DNA of 64,000 bases, taken from Mycobacterium sp. EPa45 (GTDB lineage: Bacteria > Actinomycetota > Actinomycetes > Mycobacteriales > Mycobacteriaceae). The position numbers were made by a program, and so were the translations under genes. The stretch is taken from assembly GCF_001021385.1 (NCBI RefSeq), contig NZ_CP011773.1:930001-994000 (forward strand), given 5' to 3'. Of the stretch, positions 18,207 to 26,761 are shown piece by piece. The notes below the pieces were generated by a model. That model worked only from the letters and a program-made list of their open reading frames with translations. It did not search any database and had not been told where the DNA came from. Position 1 is the first letter of the stretch. Every line of letters starts with the position of its first letter.

Positions 18207-18956
18207 GTGAGTGGGGACATGGTGACAACTAACGCGGTGCTGGACGTCATTGCGCGCGACGGTCGAGCACTGGTCGCGGCGGCCGCCTCGGAATGGGCTC
18301 GGCCGGTGCCGGATTGCCCCGACTGGGACGCCGCAGGCCTGGTCCGTCACACCGGGGGAATCCTCGCGTGGATGGCCCGCATCGTCGAAACCGGTGAGCG
18401 AACCAGCTTCCGGTCATTGCCGCCGCCTCCCGAGGAGGACGCCGAGCTGGCGGCGTGGTTCCTCGAGAACCTGGAGCGCACCCTAACGGTGATGCGCAAC
18501 GGCGACCCTGACAGGACGGTGTGGACGTTCTCCAGCCTCGGCGATCACCGGGCGTCGTGGTGGTGGCGACGGCTGGGGGTAGAGATGGCCATCCACCGCT
18601 GGGACGCTGAGTATGCCGTCGCTATCGCCGATGGGCCGACACCGCGGCCGCTCGACAGTGCCGTCGCGATGGCAGGAATCGAGGAGTTCGTGGCGGAGTT
18701 CCTGCCCGGGCTGCTGGCTCAGCCGGCGGCCGAGCGGCCATCGGGAACGCTGCGTCTGCACATCACCGACGTGATGACCGACCGATGGCTCGACCTCGAC
18801 GATCAGGGCACGGATCTGATCGGCCCGACGGAGGTCGACACCACCGTTCGGGGCACGGCGTCGGCCGTCCTGTTGTGGCTGACTAACCGGCACACCGACG
18901 CCGTCGTGGCCGGCGACCGCAGCCTGCTCGACGCGTGGACCGCACTGAAGCGCTGA
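18207..18956 (+). CDS. Maleylpyruvate isomerase-like mycothiol-dependent enzyme
   Basis: 249 aa from GTG 18207 (ATG 18219 possible). It has a DinB-like four-helix bundle with putative metal-binding histidines: DWDAAGLVRHTGGILAWM near the N-terminus and EMAIHRWDAE in the middle. A C-terminal sterol-carrier-like half is typical of the mycothiol-dependent maleylpyruvate isomerase family. Members use mycothiol in isomerisation or conjugation of electrophiles. It stands right after the first sigma pair and convergent (7 bp apart) with a mycothiol-nitroreductase-like gene, which supports a detoxification role. The exact reaction is not predictable. Confidence 0.8.
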   Translation: MSGDMVTTNAVLDVIARDGRALVAAAASEWARPVPDCPDWDAAGLVRHTGGILAWMARIVETGERTSFRSLPPPPEEDAELAAWFLENLERTLTVMRNGDPDRTVWTFSSLGDHRASWWWRRLGVEMAIHRWDAEYAVAIADGPTPRPLDSAVAMAGIEEFVAEFLPGLLAQPAAERPSGTLRLHITDVMTDRWLDLDDQGTDLIGPTEVDTTVRGTASAVLLWLTNRHTDAVVAGDRSLLDAWTALKR

Positions 18957-18963
18957 CCGTTCG

Positions 18964-19725
18964 CTACTTCTTTAACCGTCGGCTTCCGCCGTGCCAGTCC
19001 TCTTCGATCCCTGACGTCGCGGGGTCGAGGCCGAAACTCGCGAGCTGGGGACGCTCCCGCAGGCTGCGCTTGAGTTCGGCGAAACCCGGGAAGCTCGCCA
19101 ACCCCAACACGTTGTCCCAAAGCGGGCCTGCCTCTTCGGGTTTGGGTAACCGGCTGATCACCGGACCGAAGAACGCCACGCCGTCTGGTGGGCGGAACTG
19201 CAGGATCGGGGTACCGACGTCCTTGCCGGTCAGCCCCAGAGCGTGATCGGTTTCGGCGCGAAGCGTGGCGTCGAAGGTGTCGTCGTCGAGGGCGTCGGCC
19301 AGCTCGAGGGGCAGTCCGGCTTCGGTGAGAATCGGCTCGAGGAACTCCCGCGTGCCGTAATAGCCTGCAGCCAAAAAGGCGAGTTCGTCGGGTGCAGTGT
19401 CGAAGATCTGTTGTCCCAGCGCCAGATACAGTGGGCCGACGGCGCTGCGCCCATACTCGGCCCTGACCCGGGCCGCGACGCGCAGCAACCTCAGCCCGGC
19501 GGTGTGCCCGGCTTCGTAGTCGGGCGGAAAGTGAGCGTCATAGTCGATGTGGGCGTTGATCATTCGCAGCGAGATGAACCGCCAATCCACCTCGTAGTCG
19601 CGTTGGCCGGCCACCAGGCGCACCCACTTGCTGGTCATCCACGCGAACGGGCACACGGGGTCGAAGTAGAAATCCAGGTCGGCCCGGCGCTCCTCGGAGG
19701 GCGGCTCATCGACCCGGGCGCTCAT
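18964..19725 (-). CDS. DsbA-like protein, relative of mycothiol nitroreductase
   Basis: 253 aa with the thioredoxin/DsbA fold seen in M. tuberculosis Rv2466c, the mycothiol-dependent nitroreductase. Shared blocks are FDPVCPFAWMTSKWV, VDWRFISLRMIN, DVGTPILQF and GVAFFGPVISRLPKPEEAGPLWD. In Rv2466c the active site is CPWC; here it is CPFA (Cys25, Ala28), so the resolving cysteine is absent. A single-cysteine mycothiol mechanism or an altered substrate is implied. It converges on the maleylpyruvate isomerase-like gene. Confidence 0.85.
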   Translation of the reverse strand: MSARVDEPPSEERRADLDFYFDPVCPFAWMTSKWVRLVAGQRDYEVDWRFISLRMINAHIDYDAHFPPDYEAGHTAGLRLLRVAARVRAEYGRSAVGPLYLALGQQIFDTAPDELAFLAAGYYGTREFLEPILTEAGLPLELADALDDDTFDATLRAETDHALGLTGKDVGTPILQFRPPDGVAFFGPVISRLPKPEEAGPLWDNVLGLASFPGFAELKRSLRERPQLASFGLDPATSGIEEDWHGGSRRLKK

Positions 19726-20076
19726 GAACGGGACTCCGCCTGAGCCGCGACGAACCGGTGGATCGCGGCGTCGGCGTGGTCGACCAGGGGACCGCCTAGG
19801 GTATGGAGTGCACTCGCATAAAACGAGCGCCGTGGAACAACAACAAGATGTCCGGTCTCACTCGTGTGCGCCACGTGCCACCCGCAGAAATGTCAACTTC
19901 ATGGAGACGGTCGTCGTCCTGTGTTCTTGTCGGTGAACTCATTATGTCCGCACTGCCGGCAGATTTCCACGGTTACAGCCGGTCCTAAAGCGCTCAGCGA
20001 GTGCTTGTTGGGGGCGGGGGTAATGCCGCATCGAGGGCAGCGCGATACTGACTAACCCGTCGAGGTTGTGATGTGA
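19726..20076. other. 351-bp region, no supported gene
   Basis: Short overlapping frames on the plus strand (for example 19864-20055, with a few CxxC-like pairs) lack ribosome-binding sites and good codon use. The stretch separates two minus-strand genes. It contains the promoter region of the DsbA-like gene and presumably the end of the 23257-20077 transcript. No terminator hairpin stood out. Confidence 0.4.
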
Positions 20077-20631
20077 TCAGTGTGGCGGCCCGTTTACCGA
20101 ATGAGTCGGGCCCTGGTTTTCGCGCACGACGCTGTGTCGGGCTAGTTGGATTGCGTAGATTGCGGTGCTGGCGCCGAAGAAGGCGGCGGTCAACAGAAGC
20201 CAGCGCCCGCAGTATGGCTGCTGAGTCAGACCCGTGGCTGACTGAAAGTTCCACGCACCCTGCTGGATGATTCCGGGTAGAAACACAACGAAGCTCAGAG
20301 CTGACGCCAGCAACGGAACACGAACGTAGTTGATCACGGGCAATCGCCGGGTCGTGGCGGCGGATCGCCGATGTGGCAACGCGGCGACCAAGATCCGGTC
20401 GACAAGTGAGTAGGCGGGAAACAACACGAGATCGTGCGCGATGATCGCAGCGGCGAACCACACCGCGATCGACTGCCACCAGGTGGTTGGGTTCCACAGC
20501 TGTCTTGGTCCCACCGTGACGAGAACGTAGGTGAACAGGGCGAAGCCGGCGATCATCGACAGTAGGTGTAGGGGATGAGATCCGTAGATGTCGCGGAACG
20601 CGGTACTCGATGATGTTGATGGGGTGGGCAT
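20077..20631 (-). CDS. Integral membrane protein (184 aa)
   Basis: Four or five hydrophobic segments are visible: LLSMIAGFALFTYVLVTV, SIAVWFAAAIIAHDLVLF, VPLLASALSFVVFLPG and LLLTAAFFGASTAIYAI. His residues near the membrane (HPLHLL, AHDLV) could bind heme, but no clear cytochrome pattern is present. It starts 1 bp after the oxidoreductase gene ends, so it is co-transcribed and probably serves the same membrane redox chain. No family recognised. Confidence 0.75.
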   Translation of the reverse strand: MPTPSTSSSTAFRDIYGSHPLHLLSMIAGFALFTYVLVTVGPRQLWNPTTWWQSIAVWFAAAIIAHDLVLFPAYSLVDRILVAALPHRRSAATTRRLPVINYVRVPLLASALSFVVFLPGIIQQGAWNFQSATGLTQQPYCGRWLLLTAAFFGASTAIYAIQLARHSVVRENQGPTHSVNGPPH

Positions 20632-20632
20632 G

Positions 20633-21961
20633 TCACGCCTTTCGGAAGTCGATCGCGGCCACCCATTTTGTGCAGTGCACGCCGGGCAGGGCTGGCACGA
20701 TGATCCGAGCCGGATATCCGTGGTCGGGGGACAGATCGACGCCGTTGACCTTCAGGGCCAACAACGCGTCCGGGTGCGTGACCTGGTTCTGTTGCAGGGT
20801 CGCCTGGTTGAAGCCATAACGCTCTAGCGATCGGACATAGGCCGAGGCGGGGTTGGAGACACCTGCCAGTGTGGCTAGATTCCGCAGGGGTACGCCGGTC
20901 CAGACCTGTGTGCTTGACCAGCCCTCCACACAGGCGATCGGCAGCGTTGCGGTGTGTTGCGCCATGGCAAGTAGCGCCACACGGTCGAGGGTTACCGGAT
21001 GTGGGCCGCCGGTCAACGTCAATCGCCATGTGTCGCTTGTTGTTCGGGGGTCGATGAGTGATGCGGCGAAGGTCTTGTTGACCTCGAAGGCGTTGGGGCC
21101 CTCCCCGAGATTTCGGCCGCGCGGTAACAACAGTGCTGCGTGCCGGGTGAACCCGCCGATCGTTTGTCCGGCGGTGATGATCGCAAGGAAAGCCGAGCCT
21201 GCGCCGACGAGCGCCAGAGCGCCGCGCCGGCTGATCGTGGCGGGGGCGGGGTTGGGGGCGACGAGTCCGTCGGGATCGGCTGGTTCGGGGCGGGTGTCCG
21301 CGACTCGGGTTTTCATGACCTGTCGTAGTGACAACCCTCGCAGGCCGGCGAGCATCTTGGGGAACTTGATGGCGACGTGCACCACGAATCCTGCGATGAA
21401 TACCCACGCTCCGAAGTAGTGGGCGGTGTAGAAGCTGAACCCGAAGATGTAGTCGTACTGGATGTTGAGGACACCGGTGACGATCTCGAAGAGGATTCCA
21501 CCGACCAGCATGATCAGCGAAATGCGTTCTAACAGTTGAGCGATTGAACGCGACGGCGGCCAGGCGAAGAATCGCGGGATCACCGACCACAGCTTGGCCA
21601 GGACTACCGGGATCAGAATCAGACCCAGTCCGACGTGCACACCCTGTGTGAGCCGATACAGCCAAGACGGGTTGGCCGGCCAGTTGAACGTCGGCAACTT
21701 GAGCACACCAACATCCGCAGGTATCGCCTGCCCGAACTGAGGACCGTAGGCGATGTAGGACAGCAGGCCGGTCACAATGACGATCGGCAGCGCCACGAGA
21801 AGTACGGCCCCGAACACCGACGTCAACCATTGACCGCGCAGCGGGCTGCGCCATCGCATGAACCGCTGCGCTCCTGGCGGTGGATGCTGGTCGAGGGTGC
21901 GCCACAAGGACTTTGGAAAACCGTACCGCGGCGGTTCGTTGTCCGGGTCCGTACCACTCAT
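20633..21961 (-). CDS. Cytochrome b-like / molybdopterin oxidoreductase fusion
   Basis: 442 aa from ATG 21961. The N-terminal half has four membrane helices with histidines typical of a cytochrome b561-like domain (LTQGVHVGLGLI, YTAHYFGAW, FVVHVAIKF). It is followed by a twin-arginine-like TISRRGALALVGAGSAFLAI segment and a sulfite-oxidase-fold molybdopterin domain. The Mo-ligating Cys is probably in ACVEGWSSTQVWTGVPL. It should pass electrons between a periplasm-side Mo centre and the membrane. It appears to be a homolog of M. tuberculosis Rv0218 (from memory). It lies in a unit with an ECF sigma, its anti-sigma and a secreted protein. Confidence 0.85.
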   Translation of the reverse strand: MSGTDPDNEPPRYGFPKSLWRTLDQHPPPGAQRFMRWRSPLRGQWLTSVFGAVLLVALPIVIVTGLLSYIAYGPQFGQAIPADVGVLKLPTFNWPANPSWLYRLTQGVHVGLGLILIPVVLAKLWSVIPRFFAWPPSRSIAQLLERISLIMLVGGILFEIVTGVLNIQYDYIFGFSFYTAHYFGAWVFIAGFVVHVAIKFPKMLAGLRGLSLRQVMKTRVADTRPEPADPDGLVAPNPAPATISRRGALALVGAGSAFLAIITAGQTIGGFTRHAALLLPRGRNLGEGPNAFEVNKTFAASLIDPRTTSDTWRLTLTGGPHPVTLDRVALLAMAQHTATLPIACVEGWSSTQVWTGVPLRNLATLAGVSNPASAYVRSLERYGFNQATLQQNQVTHPDALLALKVNGVDLSPDHGYPARIIVPALPGVHCTKWVAAIDFRKA

Positions 21962-21972
21962 CGTTGCCGGCC

Positions 21973-22281
21973 TCAGTTGTTGCTGTTCGGGCAGGACAAG
22001 TCGACGTAGACGACTCCGTTGTTGGCGGGGTCCATCCGCATCATGAGGCTGCCGTCGGTCATCATCATGACGGTCAGTCCGTGCACACCGTTTACGGTGC
22101 ACCGCGACAGTGCCATGGTCGACGGTTGGTTGAATTGCACGCTGTAGCCCTGGTCTTGTAAGGCCTTCACCACGTCGGCGGCCGAGCCGCTGTTGATCGG
22201 AACAGCACTGGCGACGGCAGTAGTCGCCAGAGCGGCACCGGCGGCGATGCCGATTGTGGCGGCGATGAGGGTGAGTTTCAC
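21973..22281 (-). CDS. Small secreted protein (102 aa)
   Basis: The signal peptide (residues 1-27) ends with ASA before VPINSGSAADVV. The mature ~75 aa contain two Cys (SRCTVNG, DLSCPNS) that probably pair, and a Met-rich stretch VMMMTDGSLMMRMD. The DVVKALQDQGYSVQFN opening is common to a family of small mycobacterial secreted proteins of unknown role. It lies 11 bp upstream of the Mo oxidoreductase gene on the same strand. The Met cluster could bind copper or be a target for oxidation. Confidence 0.75.
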   Translation of the reverse strand: MKLTLIAATIGIAAGAALATTAVASAVPINSGSAADVVKALQDQGYSVQFNQPSTMALSRCTVNGVHGLTVMMMTDGSLMMRMDPANNGVVYVDLSCPNSNN

Positions 22282-22385
22282 GATGAGCTCCTCTGGGTCG
22301 TGCGCCTCATCCGGTGGAAGCGCTTCAGTGACGACCTGGAGTGATCAGCAGCTGCCCTGGCGTTACACGGTCAGTGAGAAAATGC

Positions 22386-22625
22386 TCAGCGCCAATTGCG
22401 GAATGCCCTGAGCAGCCTGCCACGGAACTCGGGATCGATCTGTTCGTGGGTGATGCGGCCGACCGTGTCGATCGTGACCCGGAATTGTTGCAGGTAGTTC
22501 TCGCAGCCGTCGCAGTCGAGGAGGTGCAGGTCGAAGCGTGCACGCGTCTGCGGGTCGAGTGAGCCGTCAAGGTAAGCCGTGACGAGTTCGACCAGCTCGA
22601 TGCAATCCATGCTGTCGGCGCTCAC
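22386..22625 (-). CDS. Zinc-binding anti-sigma factor (second pair)
   Basis: 79 aa. The motif LHLLDCDGCENYLQQFRVTIDTVG aligns with FEDHLRTCDGCTAYLEQLR of the first anti-sigma (17099), including the HxxxCxxC zinc ligands. It is shorter at the N-terminus. It follows its sigma gene with a 4-bp overlap and is probably a thiol-sensing cytosolic inhibitor. Confidence 0.86.
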   Translation of the reverse strand: MSADSMDCIELVELVTAYLDGSLDPQTRARFDLHLLDCDGCENYLQQFRVTIDTVGRITHEQIDPEFRGRLLRAFRNWR

Positions 22626-23257
22626 GACACCCCTGTCATATACGTTTCAAGTGCTTGCCTGATGGCCGCACGGCCACGGTGCAATAGCACTCGCTGATTT
22701 GCCACGGATATGCCCAGCAGGTCGCATACCTCATGAGACTCGAAGCCGAGCACATCACGCAAAGTGACGACCGTTCGTTGCCGTTCCGGCAGCCTGTCCA
22801 ATTCTTCTCGGGTCAGCTCAAGGAATTCCGCACTGAGCACTGAACCCTCCGGGGTGTCGGGAAACGGGCAGGGCGCGCGGTCGTCCTTCCAGTGCCCCGG
22901 CCACTCGTTGTCGGTGGCGGGGCGAAATCGCTGCGGATCGACGGTGGCACCCGCCGCGGTCAGTTCGGCATCGGTAGTGCGTCGATCCCGGATGCCGCGT
23001 GACTTCGCGATGTTGATCATCACGGTGAAAAGCCAAGTGCGCAGCGAGGATCGGCCCTCGAACTTGTCGATGCCCTTGATCAGGGCGATCCATGTCTCCT
23101 GAACAACGTCCTCGGCAGCCTCGGTGCTTCGGACGTAGCCGCGAGCGACCCGCAGCATCGCCGGGGTGTAGCGGTCGACCAGCGTGGCGAATGCCGACTC
23201 GTCGCGGGCAGTCAGTGCCGCGACAAGCTCCGATTCGTCGTATTCCGTCGAGGTCAT
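22622..23257 (-). CDS. ECF sigma factor (second pair)
   Basis: 211 aa, the same length as the first ECF sigma and very similar throughout: AFATLVDRYTPAMLRVARGYVRSTEAAEDVVQETW, EGRSSLRTWLF, and region 4 LPERQRTVVTLRDVLGFESHEVCDLLGIS. It is the promoter-proximal gene of a likely unit with its anti-sigma, the small secreted protein, the Mo oxidoreductase fusion and the membrane protein, so these are candidate regulon members. The flavodoxin-like gene ends 20 bp upstream on the same strand and may belong to the same transcript. Confidence 0.93.
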   Translation of the reverse strand: MTSTEYDESELVAALTARDESAFATLVDRYTPAMLRVARGYVRSTEAAEDVVQETWIALIKGIDKFEGRSSLRTWLFTVMINIAKSRGIRDRRTTDAELTAAGATVDPQRFRPATDNEWPGHWKDDRAPCPFPDTPEGSVLSAEFLELTREELDRLPERQRTVVTLRDVLGFESHEVCDLLGISVANQRVLLHRGRAAIRQALETYMTGVS

Positions 23258-23277
23258 CGAGACGGAATACTAGCTGC

Positions 23278-24027
23278 TCAGCGGTATTCGGGATTGGTGA
23301 AATCGTAGCGGCAGCCCGCGTCCCAGCCCGAGCGGATGTTGCCGTACGCCGGCACACCGCCGGCGCTGCGCAGCATCTGGGCCACGTGCAGGAGATTCCA
23401 CGTCGTAAAGGTCGTGTTCCGGTTGGTGAAGTCGTTCTCCGGTCCCCCCGAACCCGGATCGAGATACGACGGTCCCGGGCCTGCTTCTCCGATCCATCCG
23501 GCATCGGCTTGTGGGGGAATCGTGTAGCCGATGTGTTGCAGCGTGTAAAGCACATTCTGCGCACAGTGCTTCACCCCGTCTTCGTTGCCAGTAATCAGGC
23601 AGCCGCCGACGCGACCGTAGTACAGGTATTGGCCGGCATCGTTGAGCAGATGTGAACCACCATAGAGCCGTTCGTGCACCTGCTTCATCACCGAGCTGTT
23701 GTCGCCCAGCCAGATCGGGCCGGCGAGGACCAAAATGTTTGCGGCGAGGACTTTCTCAAATATGTCGGGCCAGTCGTCGGTGGCCCAGCCGTGCTCCCGC
23801 ATATCCGGCCACACACCGGTGGCGATGTCGTAGTCGACGGCCCTCACCACATCCACGGCTACGCCGTGCCGAGTCATGATGGAGCTGCTGATATCGATCA
23901 GCCCCTGAGTATTACTCGGTTCCGGTGAACGCTTCAGCGTGCAGTTGATGAACAACGCCCGCAAGCCGGTGAAGTCATAGTCAGCAGGGTTGGTCACGCT
24001 GTCGTCCCTTCGATCGCCATTCATCAT
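23278..24027 (-). CDS. Flavodoxin-fold NAD(P)H-dependent FMN reductase
   Basis: 249 aa. The N-terminal phosphate-binding stretch ALFINCTLKRSPEPSNTQGLI and the later NILVLAGPIWLGDNSSVMKQVHERL fit the NADPH-dependent FMN reductase/flavodoxin family, as does the GGCLITGNEDGVKHCAQNVLYTLQHIGY segment. It probably reduces FMN or a quinone-like acceptor. It lies directly upstream of the second ECF sigma on the same strand and could be its co-transcribed partner or target. Tandem ATG starts are at 24027 and 24024. Confidence 0.82.
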   Translation of the reverse strand: MMNGDRRDDSVTNPADYDFTGLRALFINCTLKRSPEPSNTQGLIDISSSIMTRHGVAVDVVRAVDYDIATGVWPDMREHGWATDDWPDIFEKVLAANILVLAGPIWLGDNSSVMKQVHERLYGGSHLLNDAGQYLYYGRVGGCLITGNEDGVKHCAQNVLYTLQHIGYTIPPQADAGWIGEAGPGPSYLDPGSGGPENDFTNRNTTFTTWNLLHVAQMLRSAGGVPAYGNIRSGWDAGCRYDFTNPEYR

Positions 24028-24343
24028 CCACAGTCCCGGGTCGCACCCACATCGTTACGCCCAATTAGGCCGCAATTTTTCAGCGGGCCCGGCCAAGGGC
24101 CTTTTTGGGTTCGATGGACACTCCGTCGCCAACGGATAACTCTCGCGACGGTCAGGCTTGCCCCGCCGCGACGGCCACACCTCGCGGGATCGTCGGGCGA
24201 AGTCGTCGAATCCTTACCCATCGGTGACGTCCCGGCCACGGCGCCGAGCGATGTAACGCATCAAATGCCCAGGCGCACTATCGATCACACAAGAGATGCC
24301 GGTACCCAGCGCGGTGATCGGCCGACAAGGAGGACGAATACAT

Positions 24344-25042
24344 ATGAAGCGATACACCGGTGCAGTGACACTCGCAGCCGGCGCAGTAGTCGCCGCAGGC
24401 ATGCTCACCGCATGCTCTGACAGCTCAAACCGAGTCACATCGCCCACCGGCATCACATCGAGCACGGTGGCTGCGATGCCGCAGTCGGCAACGTTCATGG
24501 CCGACGTGCCCGAAGCCAACGGAACGACGATGACCATGGCGATCACAGTCGAGGGGGACAAGGTGGTCGCGTTCACCACCGACGGCGTCAAGGACGAGGC
24601 CTACTTCAAGGGCACCCAAAAAGACGGCACGATGACTCTGACATCAATGTACGGGGACACCCTCAAAGCCTCCTTCAACGGCACCGTCGTCAGCGGCACA
24701 GTGCTGATGAATGAAAGCAACTCCGTCCCGACGAAGTTCAAGGCCGCCTCGGTCCCCGCACCCGCCGGGATCTATACAGCGGCCCACGACAACATGCGCG
24801 CCACCTGGGTGGTGCGCCCCGACCACACCCTCACCGGTGTGATGAACAACAGCGCACCCGGTGACCACAAGATCACCGACGCAATCATGGCTCAAAATCA
24901 AGCCTTCATGGACCAGGTACGACAGATGCGAGTGAATCTACAGCTGCACCAAGCGCCACCCATGACCTACGGAACCTGGACAACCCGGATGGGCGGCACC
25001 ACGATGAACGCTGTTCGCGTCACGGGTGACATGTCGTTCTGA
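24344..25042 (+). CDS. Lipoprotein (232 aa)
   Basis: ATG 24344 was chosen for the strong AAGGAGG at 24329-24335. A short signal peptide ends in lipobox MLTAC, giving a lipidated Cys followed by SDSSNRVTSPT. The mature part is a beta-rich domain (TMTMAITVEGDKVVAFTTDG, GTMTLTSMYGDTLKASFNGT) with a helical C-terminal segment. It is like mycobacterial lipoproteins of unknown function. It is a lone plus-strand gene between the flavodoxin-like and peroxiredoxin genes, so a role in the cell-surface redox response is only a guess. Confidence 0.78.
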   Translation: MKRYTGAVTLAAGAVVAAGMLTACSDSSNRVTSPTGITSSTVAAMPQSATFMADVPEANGTTMTMAITVEGDKVVAFTTDGVKDEAYFKGTQKDGTMTLTSMYGDTLKASFNGTVVSGTVLMNESNSVPTKFKAASVPAPAGIYTAAHDNMRATWVVRPDHTLTGVMNNSAPGDHKITDAIMAQNQAFMDQVRQMRVNLQLHQAPPMTYGTWTTRMGGTTMNAVRVTGDMSF

Positions 25043-25065
25043 CGCGCGCAGGTTCTCGTAGGTGC

Positions 25066-25731
25066 CTACAGGACTGCGTCAACGGCGGCCAGGATGTCTG
25101 CCACCTCGCTGCGGATCGTGTAGTTCGGGTGCACGTCAATCCATCGGATCGCCCCGGCATGATCGACGACCACGACCGTGGGCATGGGCAAGGTGGTCTG
25201 GCCGTCGGCGTTGACCTCGGTGAGGTCCAAGCCCAAACTCTGTTGTGCGGCAAGGGCGTCCGCCGAGGGTTGGGTCAGCACACCAAGCGCAGTGGCGAGC
25301 CGATTCCCCGGATCCGAGGCGACGGTGAAGGTCAGCTCATTCAACTCGACCGAACTCAGCGACCCGTCGGGCTTCTGCGGGCTCACTGCGATCAATCCGA
25401 CGCCCCGCTCCAGCAACGCCGGCACCAGCTCGGTTTGGTAGGTCCGCAGAGCGATATTGCAATACGGGCACCACGCCCCTCGGTAGAGCACCACGACCGC
25501 GGGCCGCTCGCCGCGGATCCGTCCCAACGTAGTCAGTTCAGAGTTCACATTGAGCAGCTCGACATCGGGCAGGGCAGTTCCCAGCGGCGCGACCCCGGTG
25601 GGCACGCCGTGCGCTTGCAGCGCGGCCTGCTCGGCGGTGAAGGCGCCAATCACCTCGCCGGGCAAACTCGCAGCCGACTCGTCTGCATGCCGCTGTGCCT
25701 GTTCGGCGATGGTGGGAGTGTGCGTGGTCAT
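25066..25731 (-). CDS. Peroxiredoxin-like (AhpC/TSA) protein
   Basis: 221 aa with a thioredoxin-fold peroxidase core: RPAVVVLYRGAWCPYCNIALRTYQ carries the active-site CPYC, followed by GVGLIAVSPQKPDGSLSS and FTVASDPGNRLATALGV. Members reduce peroxides using thiols; the CxxC spacing also fits a redoxin-type thiol exchanger. An N-terminal helical extension of ~45 aa is typical of this subfamily. It is divergent from a TetR gene (25821) whose likely operator sits between them, so it is a probable target of that repressor. Confidence 0.85.
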   Translation of the reverse strand: MTTHTPTIAEQAQRHADESAASLPGEVIGAFTAEQAALQAHGVPTGVAPLGTALPDVELLNVNSELTTLGRIRGERPAVVVLYRGAWCPYCNIALRTYQTELVPALLERGVGLIAVSPQKPDGSLSSVELNELTFTVASDPGNRLATALGVLTQPSADALAAQQSLGLDLTEVNADGQTTLPMPTVVVVDHAGAIRWIDVHPNYTIRSEVADILAAVDAVL

Positions 25732-25797
25732 CGGAGGGCCCTTCTAGAGAATGGATTGAACGCTCCATAACGCTGCGCCCCTAACATTGGAATGTCA

Positions 25798-25822
25798 ACT
25801 CCAGAAACGGTTATTCTGGAGT
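25798..25822. promoter_or_regulatory. Palindromic operator for the divergent TetR pair
   Basis: ACTCCAGAA (25798-25806) and TTCTGGAGT (25814-25822) are exact inverted repeats around 7 bp, reaching into the GTG start of the TetR gene. Position and symmetry suggest an autoregulatory site also controlling the peroxiredoxin. Confidence 0.7.
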
Positions 25823-26429
25823 GGTGATCACGCGCAAGGGCGAGGCCACCCGGGATCGCATCGTGGCCGCCGCCGCGGCCCTGATGTATGAGCAGGGAGT
25901 GGCCGGTACCAGCACCGAGGACGTCCGGGCCGCTGCCGGCGTCAGCGCGTCGCAGATCTACCACTACTTCGAAGACAAACCTTCGCTGACGCGGGCCGTC
26001 ATCGGATATTGGAGCGAGGCGATCCTGGGGTTCCAGCAGCCTCTACTGGCGCGCCTCGATGGCATCGACGCGTTGCGGAGTTGGGCAGAGGTCGTGGTGG
26101 ACAAACAGCGCGCCAACGGCTTTCGGGGTGGCTGCCCGCTGGGTTCGTTGACCAGCGAGCTCGCCGACGTTGACGATGCGGCTCGAGACGGCGTCGTGGA
26201 GGGCTACCGGCGATGGCACGGCGCCATCGCTGACGGCCTGGCCGCAATGAAAGAGCGTGGCGAACTGGACGACAATGCCGACGTCAACCAACTCGCGTTG
26301 GCACTGCTGACCGCCCTCCAGGGCGGCCTGCTAGTGGCCAAGGCCGCGCGCGACCCTGAGCCCCTCCGAGCAGCATTGAATACCACCATCGACCACATCG
26401 CCTCCTTCGCCACCAAGGGCAAGCCCTAG
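25821..26429 (+). CDS. TetR family regulator
   Basis: 202 aa; start GTG 25821 or 25824. The HTH GEATRDRIVAAAAALMYEQGVAGTSTEDVRAAAGVSASQIYHYFEDKPSLTRAVIG is classic TetR. The ligand domain has GGCPLGSLTSEL and ALQGGLLVAKAARD, also found in the TetR at 13947, so the two are close paralogs flanking the cargo region. It is divergent from the peroxiredoxin and probably represses it and itself through the palindrome at 25798-25822. Confidence 0.92.
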   Translation: MVITRKGEATRDRIVAAAAALMYEQGVAGTSTEDVRAAAGVSASQIYHYFEDKPSLTRAVIGYWSEAILGFQQPLLARLDGIDALRSWAEVVVDKQRANGFRGGCPLGSLTSELADVDDAARDGVVEGYRRWHGAIADGLAAMKERGELDDNADVNQLALALLTALQGGLLVAKAARDPEPLRAALNTTIDHIASFATKGKP

Positions 26430-26761
26430 GTGTACTCGGCGAGAACATTGCCGTCACTCTGCTGAAAGGGGCGGCTGACCCCCATTGGTGCTGAATTTGC
26501 CGGGACCTAACAAGCTCCTTGCCCTGCGGCATTCGCCTTTCTCGCATCGACGAGGCGTACAACTCTCTAGACGGGCGGGAGTCGACCCCCCGTTGTGCCG
26601 AGAGTGTGCCAAGACGCGCAAAAAAGGCGATAGGCCGTCGACGCCGTGAAACGATTGCGAGGCGCTGACCTGCACAGACCCGTATTCAACGCAACAGACG
26701 AGACGCCAGAAATACGTCAAAAAACCATTTACACCGTAGCGATCGGGCCCTTTGTGTCTGG
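26430..26761. other. 332-bp region without a gene
   Basis: A spacer between the TetR gene and a convergent hypothetical gene. Only short frames, none with a start signal. It is more A/T-rich toward its right end. It may be the seam between cargo and the right end of the element. Confidence 0.4.

Noticed and set aside
19864..20055. Short Cys-containing plus-strand ORF (CATCHPQKC)
   Set aside because: No ribosome-binding site, overlapping alternative frames; the heme-like CxxCH appears by chance.
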